Part shown: one piece after another, positions 6,486-13,774 of the stretch
Layout of the letters: each line of letters opens with the position of its first letter
How positions within the stretch are numbered: position 1 is the first letter of the stretch
Assembly: GCA_030145005.1 (NCBI GenBank)
Contig: JAQYWJ010000010.1
Location: 2,249 to 22,974, forward strand
Length of the DNA: 20,726 bases
DNA from: Desulfobacter sp.
GTDB taxonomy: Bacteria; Desulfobacterota; Desulfobacteria; Desulfobacterales; Desulfobacteraceae
Reading direction: 5' to 3'
Notes under the pieces: generated by a model
Database searches by the model: none
Told to the model about the DNA's origin: nothing
What the model saw: the letters and a program-made list of their open reading frames with translations, nothing else
Program-made: the position numbers and the translations under genes

Positions 6486-9449
6486 ATGGCCAAGGTCAGG
6501 GTATACGAGTTAGCTAAAGATCTGAACATGACAAATAAGCAGCTTCTTGAAAAGCTTAAAGAGCTGGAAATAGATGCTAAAAGCCATATGAGTGCTCTGG
6601 GTAGCAGTGACGTCGCGGCTGTCAAACAGAATTTATTGGGTAAAAAGAAGCGCTCCAATGAGGTTAAAGTCCGTCCTTCGGTGATCCGCAGGCGCAAAAC
6701 AAAGACGACATCCCAGACTGATGAACTGGAGAGGGATGAGGATATGGAAGATTCATTCGGGTCCGAAGAACCGACTGTACAAGACCCTGCTGATCAGGAA
6801 GAGGGTCCGGCAGATGATGTTGTTGCAGAGGAGCAATCGGAGGAACTGGTGACCCAGGGCAGTGAGAATGCGCCGGAATCCAAAAAAGAGACGGATGTAA
6901 GACGGCCTGCTAGAAAGGTTATGTCCAAAAACAGCGAACCCGCCAAAATTATCAAGCCTGCCAAGGTTGAAGAACCGCCGGAGCCTGAGCCCGAAGACGT
7001 GGCTGTCGATGTTGAAGAAAAGATTGAAGAGGTCCCTGCCGAAGATGAGAATGTTGTAACACAACAGGAAAATGAGAAGGCGGAAACGCCTGTTGTGGCC
7101 GCTGAATTTGAAGATAAAAATAAAGACGATACCCCTGAATCTGCAGATTCCCGGGAGGATAAATCACTGCAGGAACCGGTGGGCGGTGACCGGAAAGAGT
7201 CCCTGGTAGAGAAACAGAAGACGGCTCAACCCGGTGGGGACGAATCCCCGGAAGAGGGCAATAGTCAGGGCAAACGTAAAAAGAAGAAAAAGAAAACAAC
7301 CCCAGCCAAGATCGTCAGAGTGGCGGATCCCGCGATTTTGGAAAATATAAAACGAATGAAAGCCGGAGAGCATCATCCCGGCAATGGAAGCGATCATGGT
7401 CGACCTGCCCGCAAACAGCCGGTGCCGAAAACCGGATCTTCGGATGTCCCAGATCAGAGCCTTGTTATGCCGTCTGCAGCTCCCAGTGACCGTAAGCGGG
7501 GATGGACTCGTGATGAGCCTCAATCCCCTGACGCACCCGTATCCAGGAAAAAGCGACGTAAGAAAAAATCTGTGGTGGAGGGCAATGACCTCTACCGGGG
7601 CAGGGGAGGCCGGAAGAAAAAAGGCAAAAGAGATCCCAGGGGCAAAAAAGGTAGTTTTCAGAAAACCCAGATTACAACGCCCAAGGCAATTAAACGCCGC
7701 GTAAAAATAGATGAGGCTATTGAGCTGGCAGAGCTTGCCAAGCGTATGGGCATCAAAGCCAACGAAATGATTGTCAAGCTCATGGGAATGGGCGTGATGG
7801 CCACGGTGAACCAGACCATTGATTATGACACCGCCTCCCTTGTGGCCGCTGAATTTGATTTTGAAGTTGAAAAGGCAAGTTTTGAAGAAGAGGTCCTGCT
7901 TAATGTCGTGCCCGAGGAGGAAGACAAAGGGACTTTGGAAGCGTGCCCCCCTGTGGTTACAATCATGGGGCATGTTGACCATGGTAAAACCTCATTGCTG
8001 GACGTGATTCGGGAATCCAAGATCACAAGCGGCGAGGCCGGCGGCATTACCCAGCACATTGGGGCATACAATGTGGAAACCCCCAACGGTGGACGGATCA
8101 CCTTTCTTGATACACCGGGTCATGCCGCATTTACCGCCATGCGTTCCCGGGGGGCCCAGGTTACGGATATTGTTATTCTGGTAGTGGCAGCCGACGATGG
8201 TGTCATGCCCCAGACAGTTGAGGCCATCAACCATGCCAAGGCTGCAGGCGTACCTGTGCTGGTGGCTGTGAACAAAATGGACAAGGCGGGTGCTGACCCG
8301 GATCGTATTATGCGTGAGCTGTCCGAACATGATCTGCTGGCCGAGGACTGGGGCGGTAATGTCATTTTTGTGAAGGTCTCCGCAAAAACCGGTAAGGGCA
8401 TTGATGAACTGCTGGAAATGGTGCTGCTCCAGGCTGAAGTTCTGGAACTGCGAGCCAACGCGGATCGGAATGCCACGGGCTACGTGGTGGAATCCCGTCT
8501 GGATATCGGTCGTGGTGCTGTGGCCACCGTACTGGTAAAACAGGGCACTTTAAGGGATGGTGACCCCATTGTATGCGGTCTTCATTCCGGCCATATCCGG
8601 GCCATGATTGATGATTCCGGAAACAGGGTGGAATCGGCAGGACCTTCCACGCCTGTGGAGATTGTGGGTCTGGCCGGCGTACCTGATGCCGGTGATGAGT
8701 TTGTGGCTGTGGCGTCAGATAAGGATGCCAAGCAGATTGCCGGTCACCGTATGCAGAAACAACGGGCCAAGGAATTGGCTAAGAAGAGCCGGGCCAATCT
8801 GCAAAAAATGTTTGAAAATCTTGGCAGTGCAGAGATTCAGGAACTCAAACTCATTGTTAAGGCAGACGTTCAGGGCTCCATTGAAGCGCTTAATGACTCC
8901 CTCAACGACCTGGCCAAGGAAGAAGTTGAGGTTAAGATCGTTCATTCCGCTGTGGGCACTATCAATGAATCCGACGTTTCCCTGGCAGCCGTGTCCGATG
9001 CCATTATCATCGGGTTCAATGTTCGGCCCGCACCCCAGATCCGTAGACTGGCCAAGGATGAGAACGTGGATATGCGCTTTTATGACATCATTTATGATGT
9101 GATCAATGATATCAAAGCTGCCCTTGACGGCATGATGCCCTCCACCTTTCAGGAAAATATCATTGGCCGGGCCGAGGTTCGCGAGACCTTTGTGGTTCCC
9201 AAAATCGGGACCATTGCCGGGTGCGGTATCACAGAAGGCAGGGTGGTGCGCGGCAAAAAAGTGCGACTGCTGCGTGACGGTATTATAAAATGTGATACTG
9301 AATTGTCTTCCCTGCGCAGGTTCAAGGATGATGTCAAGGAAGTTGAACAGGGATATGAATGTGGTATCGGCCTTGAAAAGTATAATGATATCAAGGTGGG
9401 TGATGCCATTGAATGTTATGAAGTTGAAGAAGTTAAATATCAGGGATAG
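6486..9449 (+). CDS. infB: Translation initiation factor IF-2
   Basis: GTPase that delivers initiator fMet-tRNA to the 30S subunit and promotes subunit joining. At 987 residues it is a long IF-2. An N-terminal IF2_N domain (about 1-50) is followed by a low-complexity linker to about 400, first strongly acidic and then lysine-rich (KRKKKKKK near 263). A second IF2_N module lies at about 405-460 (AIELAELAKRMGIKANEMIVKL). The G domain shows G1 GHVDHGKT (495-502), G3 DTPGH (542-546), G4 NKMD (596-599) and G5 SAK (632-634). The C-terminal beta-barrel and fMet-tRNA-binding domains follow. It starts 72 nt after nusA. No ylxR or L7Ae-family gene lies between them. Confidence 0.98.
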   Translation: MAKVRVYELAKDLNMTNKQLLEKLKELEIDAKSHMSALGSSDVAAVKQNLLGKKKRSNEVKVRPSVIRRRKTKTTSQTDELERDEDMEDSFGSEEPTVQDPADQEEGPADDVVAEEQSEELVTQGSENAPESKKETDVRRPARKVMSKNSEPAKIIKPAKVEEPPEPEPEDVAVDVEEKIEEVPAEDENVVTQQENEKAETPVVAAEFEDKNKDDTPESADSREDKSLQEPVGGDRKESLVEKQKTAQPGGDESPEEGNSQGKRKKKKKKTTPAKIVRVADPAILENIKRMKAGEHHPGNGSDHGRPARKQPVPKTGSSDVPDQSLVMPSAAPSDRKRGWTRDEPQSPDAPVSRKKRRKKKSVVEGNDLYRGRGGRKKKGKRDPRGKKGSFQKTQITTPKAIKRRVKIDEAIELAELAKRMGIKANEMIVKLMGMGVMATVNQTIDYDTASLVAAEFDFEVEKASFEEEVLLNVVPEEEDKGTLEACPPVVTIMGHVDHGKTSLLDVIRESKITSGEAGGITQHIGAYNVETPNGGRITFLDTPGHAAFTAMRSRGAQVTDIVILVVAADDGVMPQTVEAINHAKAAGVPVLVAVNKMDKAGADPDRIMRELSEHDLLAEDWGGNVIFVKVSAKTGKGIDELLEMVLLQAEVLELRANADRNATGYVVESRLDIGRGAVATVLVKQGTLRDGDPIVCGLHSGHIRAMIDDSGNRVESAGPSTPVEIVGLAGVPDAGDEFVAVASDKDAKQIAGHRMQKQRAKELAKKSRANLQKMFENLGSAEIQELKLIVKADVQGSIEALNDSLNDLAKEEVEVKIVHSAVGTINESDVSLAAVSDAIIIGFNVRPAPQIRRLAKDENVDMRFYDIIYDVINDIKAALDGMMPSTFQENIIGRAEVRETFVVPKIGTIAGCGITEGRVVRGKKVRLLRDGIIKCDTELSSLRRFKDDVKEVEQGYECGIGLEKYNDIKVGDAIECYEVEEVKYQG

Positions 9450-9461
9450 CAGGATCGGTCT

Positions 9462-9872
9462 ATGAAACCCTATGCACGTGCCGAGCGGGTCTCCATAAAG
9501 ATTCAGCAGGCCATAACAGAACTTTTGTCCAAAAAGATGCAGGACCCTAGAATGGAGATGGCAACGATCTCCGGTGTTAGAATGTCCCCGGACCTCAGCC
9601 TGGCCTATGTCTACGTCACGGTGTTCGGGGATAAAAAAAGAATCCGTAAAACCCTGGAAGGCTTCCAGAGATCAAAGGGGTTTATTAAGAAAAGAATTGC
9701 CCCGAAACTGGGCCTGCGGATCATGCCGGACCTGCGTTTTATCCATGATGACTCCTTTGATGAGGCTGCCCGTCTGGATGCCCTGATTGATGCAGCCCCC
9801 AAGGGGGAGAACCGGGAAGCGGACGATACGTCCGGTTTTCTGGACGAGCCTTCCGGCGACCCTGCTGAATGA
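9462..9872 (+). CDS. rbfA: 30S ribosome-binding factor RbfA
   Basis: RbfA is a small KH-fold protein that binds immature 30S subunits and helps form the 5' helix of 16S rRNA. The 136-residue sequence has the family landmarks RAERVSIKIQQAITELLSKKMQDPR, a central ISGVRMSPDLSLAYVYVTVFG and LRIMPDLRFIHDDSFDEAARLDALI. A short acidic tail follows. AGGA lies upstream of the ATG, 12 nt after the infB stop. The stop overlaps the start of truB (ATGA), indicating translational coupling between two factors acting on stable RNA. Confidence 0.97.
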   Translation: MKPYARAERVSIKIQQAITELLSKKMQDPRMEMATISGVRMSPDLSLAYVYVTVFGDKKRIRKTLEGFQRSKGFIKKRIAPKLGLRIMPDLRFIHDDSFDEAARLDALIDAAPKGENREADDTSGFLDEPSGDPAE

Positions 9873-10822
9873 AAAGCGGCATTCTTGTTGTTAATAAACC
9901 CAAAGGCATCTCCTCGGCCGGGGTGGTCAATCGGCTCAAGCGTCTGCTCAAGGTAAAAAAAATCGGGCATACAGGAACCCTGGATCCCTTTGCCACAGGG
10001 GTACTGCCCATTGCCGTGGGCCAGGCCACCCGGATTTCAAAGTATTTTCTAAAAGGTGTTAAAGGGTACTATGCCCAAGTTACCCTTGGAATCGAAACCG
10101 ACACCTATGATTGCACCGGTACAGTCACCCACACGGCGCCTTCCGGTCATCTTGCCGCCTTGGATTCAGATCAGGTCAAAGATGTTGTGACAGGTTTTTT
10201 GGGTCCCCAGGAACAAATCCCTCCGGCTTACTCGGCCCTGAAGCATAAAGGCCAACCCCTGTATAAACTGGCCCGCCAGGGACAGATTATTACAAAACCG
10301 CCTCGGCCCATTGAAATCATGGCCATTGGCATGGAAAACTTTTGCATGGATACGAACGGCCATCCGGTTTTTGACATGCCGGTGACATGCTCGGGGGGCA
10401 CCTATATTCGCAGCATGGCCCATGATATCGGGGAGGCACTGGGGTGCGGTGCCCATTTGTCTGCATTGCAGCGTACCCGGGCCGGCCAGTTTAAAATTGA
10501 ACATGCTGTGGATCTTGGCCTCTTTGAAAAGATGTCACCCCGGGATATAGAGGCCCGGCTTATATCCATGTCCCAGTGCCTGGATTTTCTTCCGGCCATC
10601 TTTGCTGACAGTGAAACAGCCGGAAAAGTCAAGTATGGCCGGCCCCTGTCTGTGGCAGAAATTCCCATGCCCGATGCCTTGCTGATTTCCGATGGTAAAA
10701 ACGAATCCCAAAACAGTGTTTCGGATATCCGGGTGCTGGATTCCGATGATAACCTGCTGGCAATCGTAACCCCGGATAGATCCAGGCAAACATATAAATA
10801 TTGTTGCGTTTTTAATGCTTAA
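9869..10822 (+). CDS. truB: tRNA pseudouridine(55) synthase TruB
   Basis: TruB converts U55 in the T-loop of nearly all tRNAs to pseudouridine and also acts as a tRNA chaperone. The catalytic motif GHTGTLDPFATGVLPIAVG contains the nucleophile D39. Further family motifs are PPAYSALKHKGQPLYKLARQG and TCSGGTYIRSMAHDIG, followed by LGCGAHLSALQRTRAGQF. The product is 317 residues, normal length. The start codon overlaps the rbfA stop by 4 nt. A DHH-family phosphoesterase gene, common between rbfA and truB in many bacteria, is absent. Confidence 0.97.
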   Translation: MKSGILVVNKPKGISSAGVVNRLKRLLKVKKIGHTGTLDPFATGVLPIAVGQATRISKYFLKGVKGYYAQVTLGIETDTYDCTGTVTHTAPSGHLAALDSDQVKDVVTGFLGPQEQIPPAYSALKHKGQPLYKLARQGQIITKPPRPIEIMAIGMENFCMDTNGHPVFDMPVTCSGGTYIRSMAHDIGEALGCGAHLSALQRTRAGQFKIEHAVDLGLFEKMSPRDIEARLISMSQCLDFLPAIFADSETAGKVKYGRPLSVAEIPMPDALLISDGKNESQNSVSDIRVLDSDDNLLAIVTPDRSRQTYKYCCVFNA

Positions 10823-10846
10823 TTGGTAAAAATATCAGGCTATCTC

Positions 10847-10939
10847 TTCGATGCCCGGGTAGTTTATTGGCTTTGTTCTGAATGGAATATTGGATAAAAG
10901 GCAATTTACGTGAACTGCTTGTATATTTAGGGCATCGAA
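10847..10939 (+). promoter_or_regulatory. Candidate structured leader of rpsO
   Basis: TTCGATGCCC (10847-10856) is the exact reverse complement of GGGCATCGAA (10930-10939), giving a 10-bp closing stem 20 nt before the rpsO ribosome-binding site. Inside it, ATTGGCTTT (10866-10874) can pair with AAAGGCAAT (10897-10905), two 4-bp helices around a single G-G mismatch. Several bacterial rpsO leaders fold so that S15 can repress its own translation. This one lies in the right place, but S15 binding is inference. Confidence 0.5.
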
Positions 10940-10971
10940 TTTTAATTTATTCCAAATAAAGGAGTTTTACA

Positions 10972-11241
10972 GTGGTACTACTTGCAGAAAACAAAGAAGA
11001 GATGATTGAAAAATTCAAGCTCCATGAGTCCGACACCGGTTCACCTGAAGTTCAGGTGGCCATTTTAACCCACAGGATCAGCTATCTGACCGATCATTTG
11101 AAGACCCATAAAAAAGACCACCATTCAAGACGGGGGCTTTTAATTCTGGTCGGCCGGCGCAGAAGTCTTCTGGACTATCTCAAGGAAAAAGATATTAACA
11201 GATATCGTTCATTGATTGAGAAGCTCGGACTCAGAAGATAA
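10972..11241 (+). CDS. rpsO: 30S ribosomal protein S15
   Basis: S15 is a primary 16S rRNA-binding protein of the 30S platform. The 89 residues match the family length exactly. Landmarks are DTGSPEVQVAILTHRI, the conserved HKKDHHSRRGLL and RRSLLDYLKEKD, and the ending YRSLIEKLGLRR. The start is GTG 10972, supported by AAGGAG (10959-10964) seven bases upstream. A GTG start on a ribosomal protein may lower initiation and suit feedback control. It sits between truB and pnp as in E. coli, where S15 controls its own translation. Confidence 0.98.
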   Translation: MVLLAENKEEMIEKFKLHESDTGSPEVQVAILTHRISYLTDHLKTHKKDHHSRRGLLILVGRRRSLLDYLKEKDINRYRSLIEKLGLRR

Positions 11242-11252
11242 GATGGTCTTAG

Positions 11253-11327
11253 AACCTGTTTAAAAATTAGGGGGTCGAAGTCAAATCTCATGAGATTGCA
11301 GCTGATTCATCAATTTTTAAACAGGGC
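11253..11327 (+). mobile_element. MITE-like inverted-repeat element downstream of rpsO
   Basis: CCTGTTTAAAAATT (11255-11268) is the exact reverse complement of AATTTTTAAACAGG (11312-11325), forming 14-bp terminal repeats of a roughly 75-bp unit. The unit is flanked on both sides by the direct repeat TCTTAG (11247-11252 and 11328-11333), as a target-site duplication would be. A perfect 14-nt palindrome, AATCTCATGAGATT, lies at its centre (11284-11297). It has no coding capacity. As RNA it folds into one long hairpin and could also terminate or stabilise the rpsO transcript. Mobility is inferred from structure only. Confidence 0.5.
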
Positions 11328-11400
11328 TCTTAGGGACTCGGGAAAAATAAGTTCTACAGAGTTTGCATCGGGTCCCTTAAGCTGATTTTTGTTTTCAGCA

Positions 11401-11545
11401 GGGCGGTACAAGACAGGAATGGCTTTTATATAAGTTCGCATCTTTGCTATCAAACCAACCCTGACACTCATTGAGGTGTTTGATGGTAAATATGCGGGTT
11501 TATTATATGTAAGCTCTTTTCCTTCCTTATGCCGCCCATTTTTTT
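11401..11545 (+). ncRNA. Candidate structured RNA or terminator-like leader upstream of pnp
   Basis: GGGCGGTACAAG (11401-11412) pairs with CTTATGCCGCCC (11526-11537) at 11 of 12 positions. It encloses a second long helix, ATAAGTTCGCAT (11430-11441) with ATGCGGGTTTAT (11492-11503), which encloses a third, CTATCAAAC (11447-11455) with GTTTGATGG (11478-11486). The outer stem is followed after one A by seven T residues (11539-11545), as in an intrinsic terminator. It has no open reading frame of note. It may be part of the pnp 5' leader (E. coli pnp is autoregulated through a leader stem cut by RNase III), a separate small RNA, or the rpsO terminator. I do not recognise it as a known RNA family. 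Confidence 0.45.
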
Positions 11546-11563
11546 AGTGTCCATCCGGAAATA
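11545..11563 (+). repeat. Copy of a 19-nt sequence also found at 661-679
   Basis: TAGTGTCCATCCGGAAATA here matches TAGTATCCATCCGGAAATA at 661-679 (end of rplT into the rplT-pheS gap) at 18 of 19 positions. Both sit at a gene or structure boundary. The following bases (11564-11616) include GAGCGTTAGCTC plus a T-run, a weak 4-bp hairpin, and nothing else I can identify. It may be part of a dispersed intergenic repeat. Confidence 0.4.
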
Positions 11564-11631
11564 GCCTTTTTGCCCAATTGTGAGCGTTAGCTCTTTTTTG
11601 AACTTACATTTGGATAAAATTGTTATTTTTA

Positions 11632-11661
11632 GATAAACACTATCCCAATTTTTAGTTTATC
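11632..11661 (+). promoter_or_regulatory. Hairpin abutting the pnp ribosome-binding site
   Basis: GATAAAC (11632-11638) pairs with GTTTATC (11655-11661) around a 16-nt loop. The 3' arm ends exactly where the AGGAG ribosome-binding site (11662-11666) begins. It could limit ribosome access to pnp. No convincing promoter was found in this gap; the best weak candidate is TTGGAT (11610) with GATAAA (11632). Confidence 0.35.
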
Positions 11662-11671
11662 AGGAGAAATT

Positions 11672-13774
11672 ATGGAAAAAGTTGTTTCAGCCGATATCGG
11701 CGGCAAAGAATTAATTATCAGTACAGGAAAAATTGCCAAGCAGGCTTCCGGGTCTGTGATGGTGAAGTATGGGGAAACCGTGGTGCTTGTAACGGCAGTG
11801 GCTGCCAAAGACCCCAAAGCGGACATAAGCTTTCTGCCACTGTCCGTTGAATACCAGGAAAAAATTTATGCGGCCGGCAGAATTCCGGGGAACTATTTCA
11901 GACGGGAAATCGGCAGACCTTCGGAACAAGAAACCTTAAATGCCCGTCTCATTGACCGGCCCATCCGGCCTTTATTTGAAGATGGCTATAATTTTGAAAC
12001 CCAGGTGATCGCAACCGTGATGTCCACGGATAAATTGTGCGAACCCGGCATCCTTGCCATGATCGGGGCTTCTGCCGCCCTTGAAATTTCAGACATACCT
12101 TTTAGCGGCCCCATTGCCGGTGTCAAGGTGGGACGGGTCAACGGACAGTTGATTGCCAACCCCACGCCTGAACAGATGGAACAAAGTGACATTGATCTGA
12201 CCGTGGCCGGTTCCAAAACCGGTGTGGTCATGGTGGAAGGCGGGGCTGACATCGTATCTGAAAAGGATATGCTGGATGCCATTTTCTTTGGCCATGAAGC
12301 CATGCAGCCTGCCATTGCCCTGCAGGAAGAGTTAAAACGTACCGTGGGAAAGGCTAAACGGGCATTCATTCCGCCGGAAAAGGATGAGGCGCTTGCCGCC
12401 AAGGTTCAGGACTGGGCCTGGGACAAAATTCATGAAAAGGTTCAGATTAAAACCAAGATTGAGCGCCAGAACGCCATGCGTACACTCAAGGATGAGGCGG
12501 TTGCCCAGTTTGAGCCTGAATATCCGGAAAAAGTCAAAGAGATCAAGGAAGTTTTCGGTAAAACCGTTAAAAAAGTGTCCAGGGATATTGTTCTTAAAGA
12601 AGGCAAGCGTATTGACGGTCGAACCTTTGATGAGATTCGCCAGATCACCTGCGAGGTGGGCTGTCTGTCCCGGCCCCATGGTTCTGCCCTGTTTACCCGT
12701 GGTGAAACACAGGTTATAGGCGTACTCACCCTGGGTTCCGGGCTGGACGAACAGCGCCTGGAGACCCTGAACTCCAATAATCTGACCCGGGCATTTATGC
12801 TTCATTATAACTTTCCTCCCTATTCCGTTGGCGAGGTGAAACGTCCGGGTGGACCGTCCCGCCGGGATGTCGGCCATGGGAATTTGGCCCACAGGGCGTT
12901 GAACCGGGTCATTCCCCCCCATGATGAATTCGAATATACTATCCGCCTGGTGGGCGAAGTCATGGAATCCAACGGGTCCTCTTCCATGGGAACCGTATGT
13001 TCCGGGTGCCTGGCGCTGATGGATGGCGGTGTGCCCATTAAAGCCCCGGTATCCGGCATCGCCATGGGTCTGGTATCCGACGAAAATAACACGGTTGTCC
13101 TTTCCGATATCCTTGGGGATGAGGACCATTTCGGTGACATGGACTTCAAGGTTGCCGGTACTAAGGACGGCATTACCGCACTGCAGATGGACATCAAAAT
13201 CAAAGAACTGTCCAGACAGATTATGGAAACCGCTTTGAACCAGGCCAATGGCGGTCGCCTGCACATTCTGCAGAAAATGCTTGATACCCTGGATCAAGCA
13301 AGGGCGGAGATATCGCCCCATGCGCCTAAGATTGTATCCGTCCAGATTAATAAGGACAAGATCCGGGATATCATCGGCCCGGGCGGCAAGGTGATCCGGG
13401 CACTTCAGGCCGATACCAACACCACCATAGAGGTGGATGATTCCGGCATTGTAAAAATTGCCGCTGAAAATGAAGACGATTCCGCCAAGGCCGTGGCCAT
13501 GGTCAAGGATATTGCCATGGATCCGGAGATCGGTACCATCTACGAAGGGGCTGTGGTAAAGATCACGGACTTTGGCGCCTTTGTAAACATTAAGTCCGGT
13601 ACTGACGGGCTGGTTCACATTTCGGAATTGGCTGACTACCGGGTTAAGAAAGTCACCGATGTGGTCAAGGAAGGCGAAGTGATTAAGGTCAAGGTGCTGG
13701 ATATCACCCGGGACGGAAAAATCAAGCTTTCCTATAAAGCAGCTAAAAAAGATGCAGAAGAAGCCGGAAAATAG
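11672..13774 (+). CDS. pnp: Polyribonucleotide nucleotidyltransferase (PNPase)
   Basis: PNPase degrades RNA 3' to 5' by phosphorolysis and can add 3' tails. It works alone or in the degradosome. The product is 700 residues (E. coli 711). It has a first RNase PH domain (about 1-145), a helical linker, and a second, catalytic RNase PH domain with SSSMGTVCSGCLALMDGGVP (from about 436) and GDEDHFGDMDFKVAGT (from about 483), whose aspartates bind metal. Then come KH (IIGPGGKVIRALQADTNT, from about 567) and S1 (GAVVKITDFGAFVNI, from about 622). AGGAG at 11662-11666 supports ATG 11672. It lacks the longer C-terminal tail used in E. coli to bind RNase E. Its 3' end overlaps the next gene by 23 nt. 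Confidence 0.98.
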   Translation: MEKVVSADIGGKELIISTGKIAKQASGSVMVKYGETVVLVTAVAAKDPKADISFLPLSVEYQEKIYAAGRIPGNYFRREIGRPSEQETLNARLIDRPIRPLFEDGYNFETQVIATVMSTDKLCEPGILAMIGASAALEISDIPFSGPIAGVKVGRVNGQLIANPTPEQMEQSDIDLTVAGSKTGVVMVEGGADIVSEKDMLDAIFFGHEAMQPAIALQEELKRTVGKAKRAFIPPEKDEALAAKVQDWAWDKIHEKVQIKTKIERQNAMRTLKDEAVAQFEPEYPEKVKEIKEVFGKTVKKVSRDIVLKEGKRIDGRTFDEIRQITCEVGCLSRPHGSALFTRGETQVIGVLTLGSGLDEQRLETLNSNNLTRAFMLHYNFPPYSVGEVKRPGGPSRRDVGHGNLAHRALNRVIPPHDEFEYTIRLVGEVMESNGSSSMGTVCSGCLALMDGGVPIKAPVSGIAMGLVSDENNTVVLSDILGDEDHFGDMDFKVAGTKDGITALQMDIKIKELSRQIMETALNQANGGRLHILQKMLDTLDQARAEISPHAPKIVSVQINKDKIRDIIGPGGKVIRALQADTNTTIEVDDSGIVKIAAENEDDSAKAVAMVKDIAMDPEIGTIYEGAVVKITDFGAFVNIKSGTDGLVHISELADYRVKKVTDVVKEGEVIKVKVLDITRDGKIKLSYKAAKKDAEEAGK

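Noticed and set aside
6700..7650. Lysine- and glutamate-rich repeats in infB as a separate or foreign insert
   Set aside because: The reading frame is continuous, and variable charged linkers are normal between the N-terminal and G domains of IF-2.
7164..7982. 272-codon open frame on the - strand, antisense to infB
   Set aside because: It is a shadow of the IF-2 linker coding sequence, with no family resemblance and no plausible initiation region.
11480..11508. Promoter-like TTGATG with TATTAT or TTATAT for pnp
   Set aside because: The good -10 has a 15-bp spacer and the one with 17 bp is a poor -10. The bases also form part of the long RNA stems.
11581..11600. GAGCGTTAGCTC plus T-run as an intrinsic terminator
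   Set aside because: The stem is only 4 bp, too weak to call a terminator, and it may be part of a repeat remnant.
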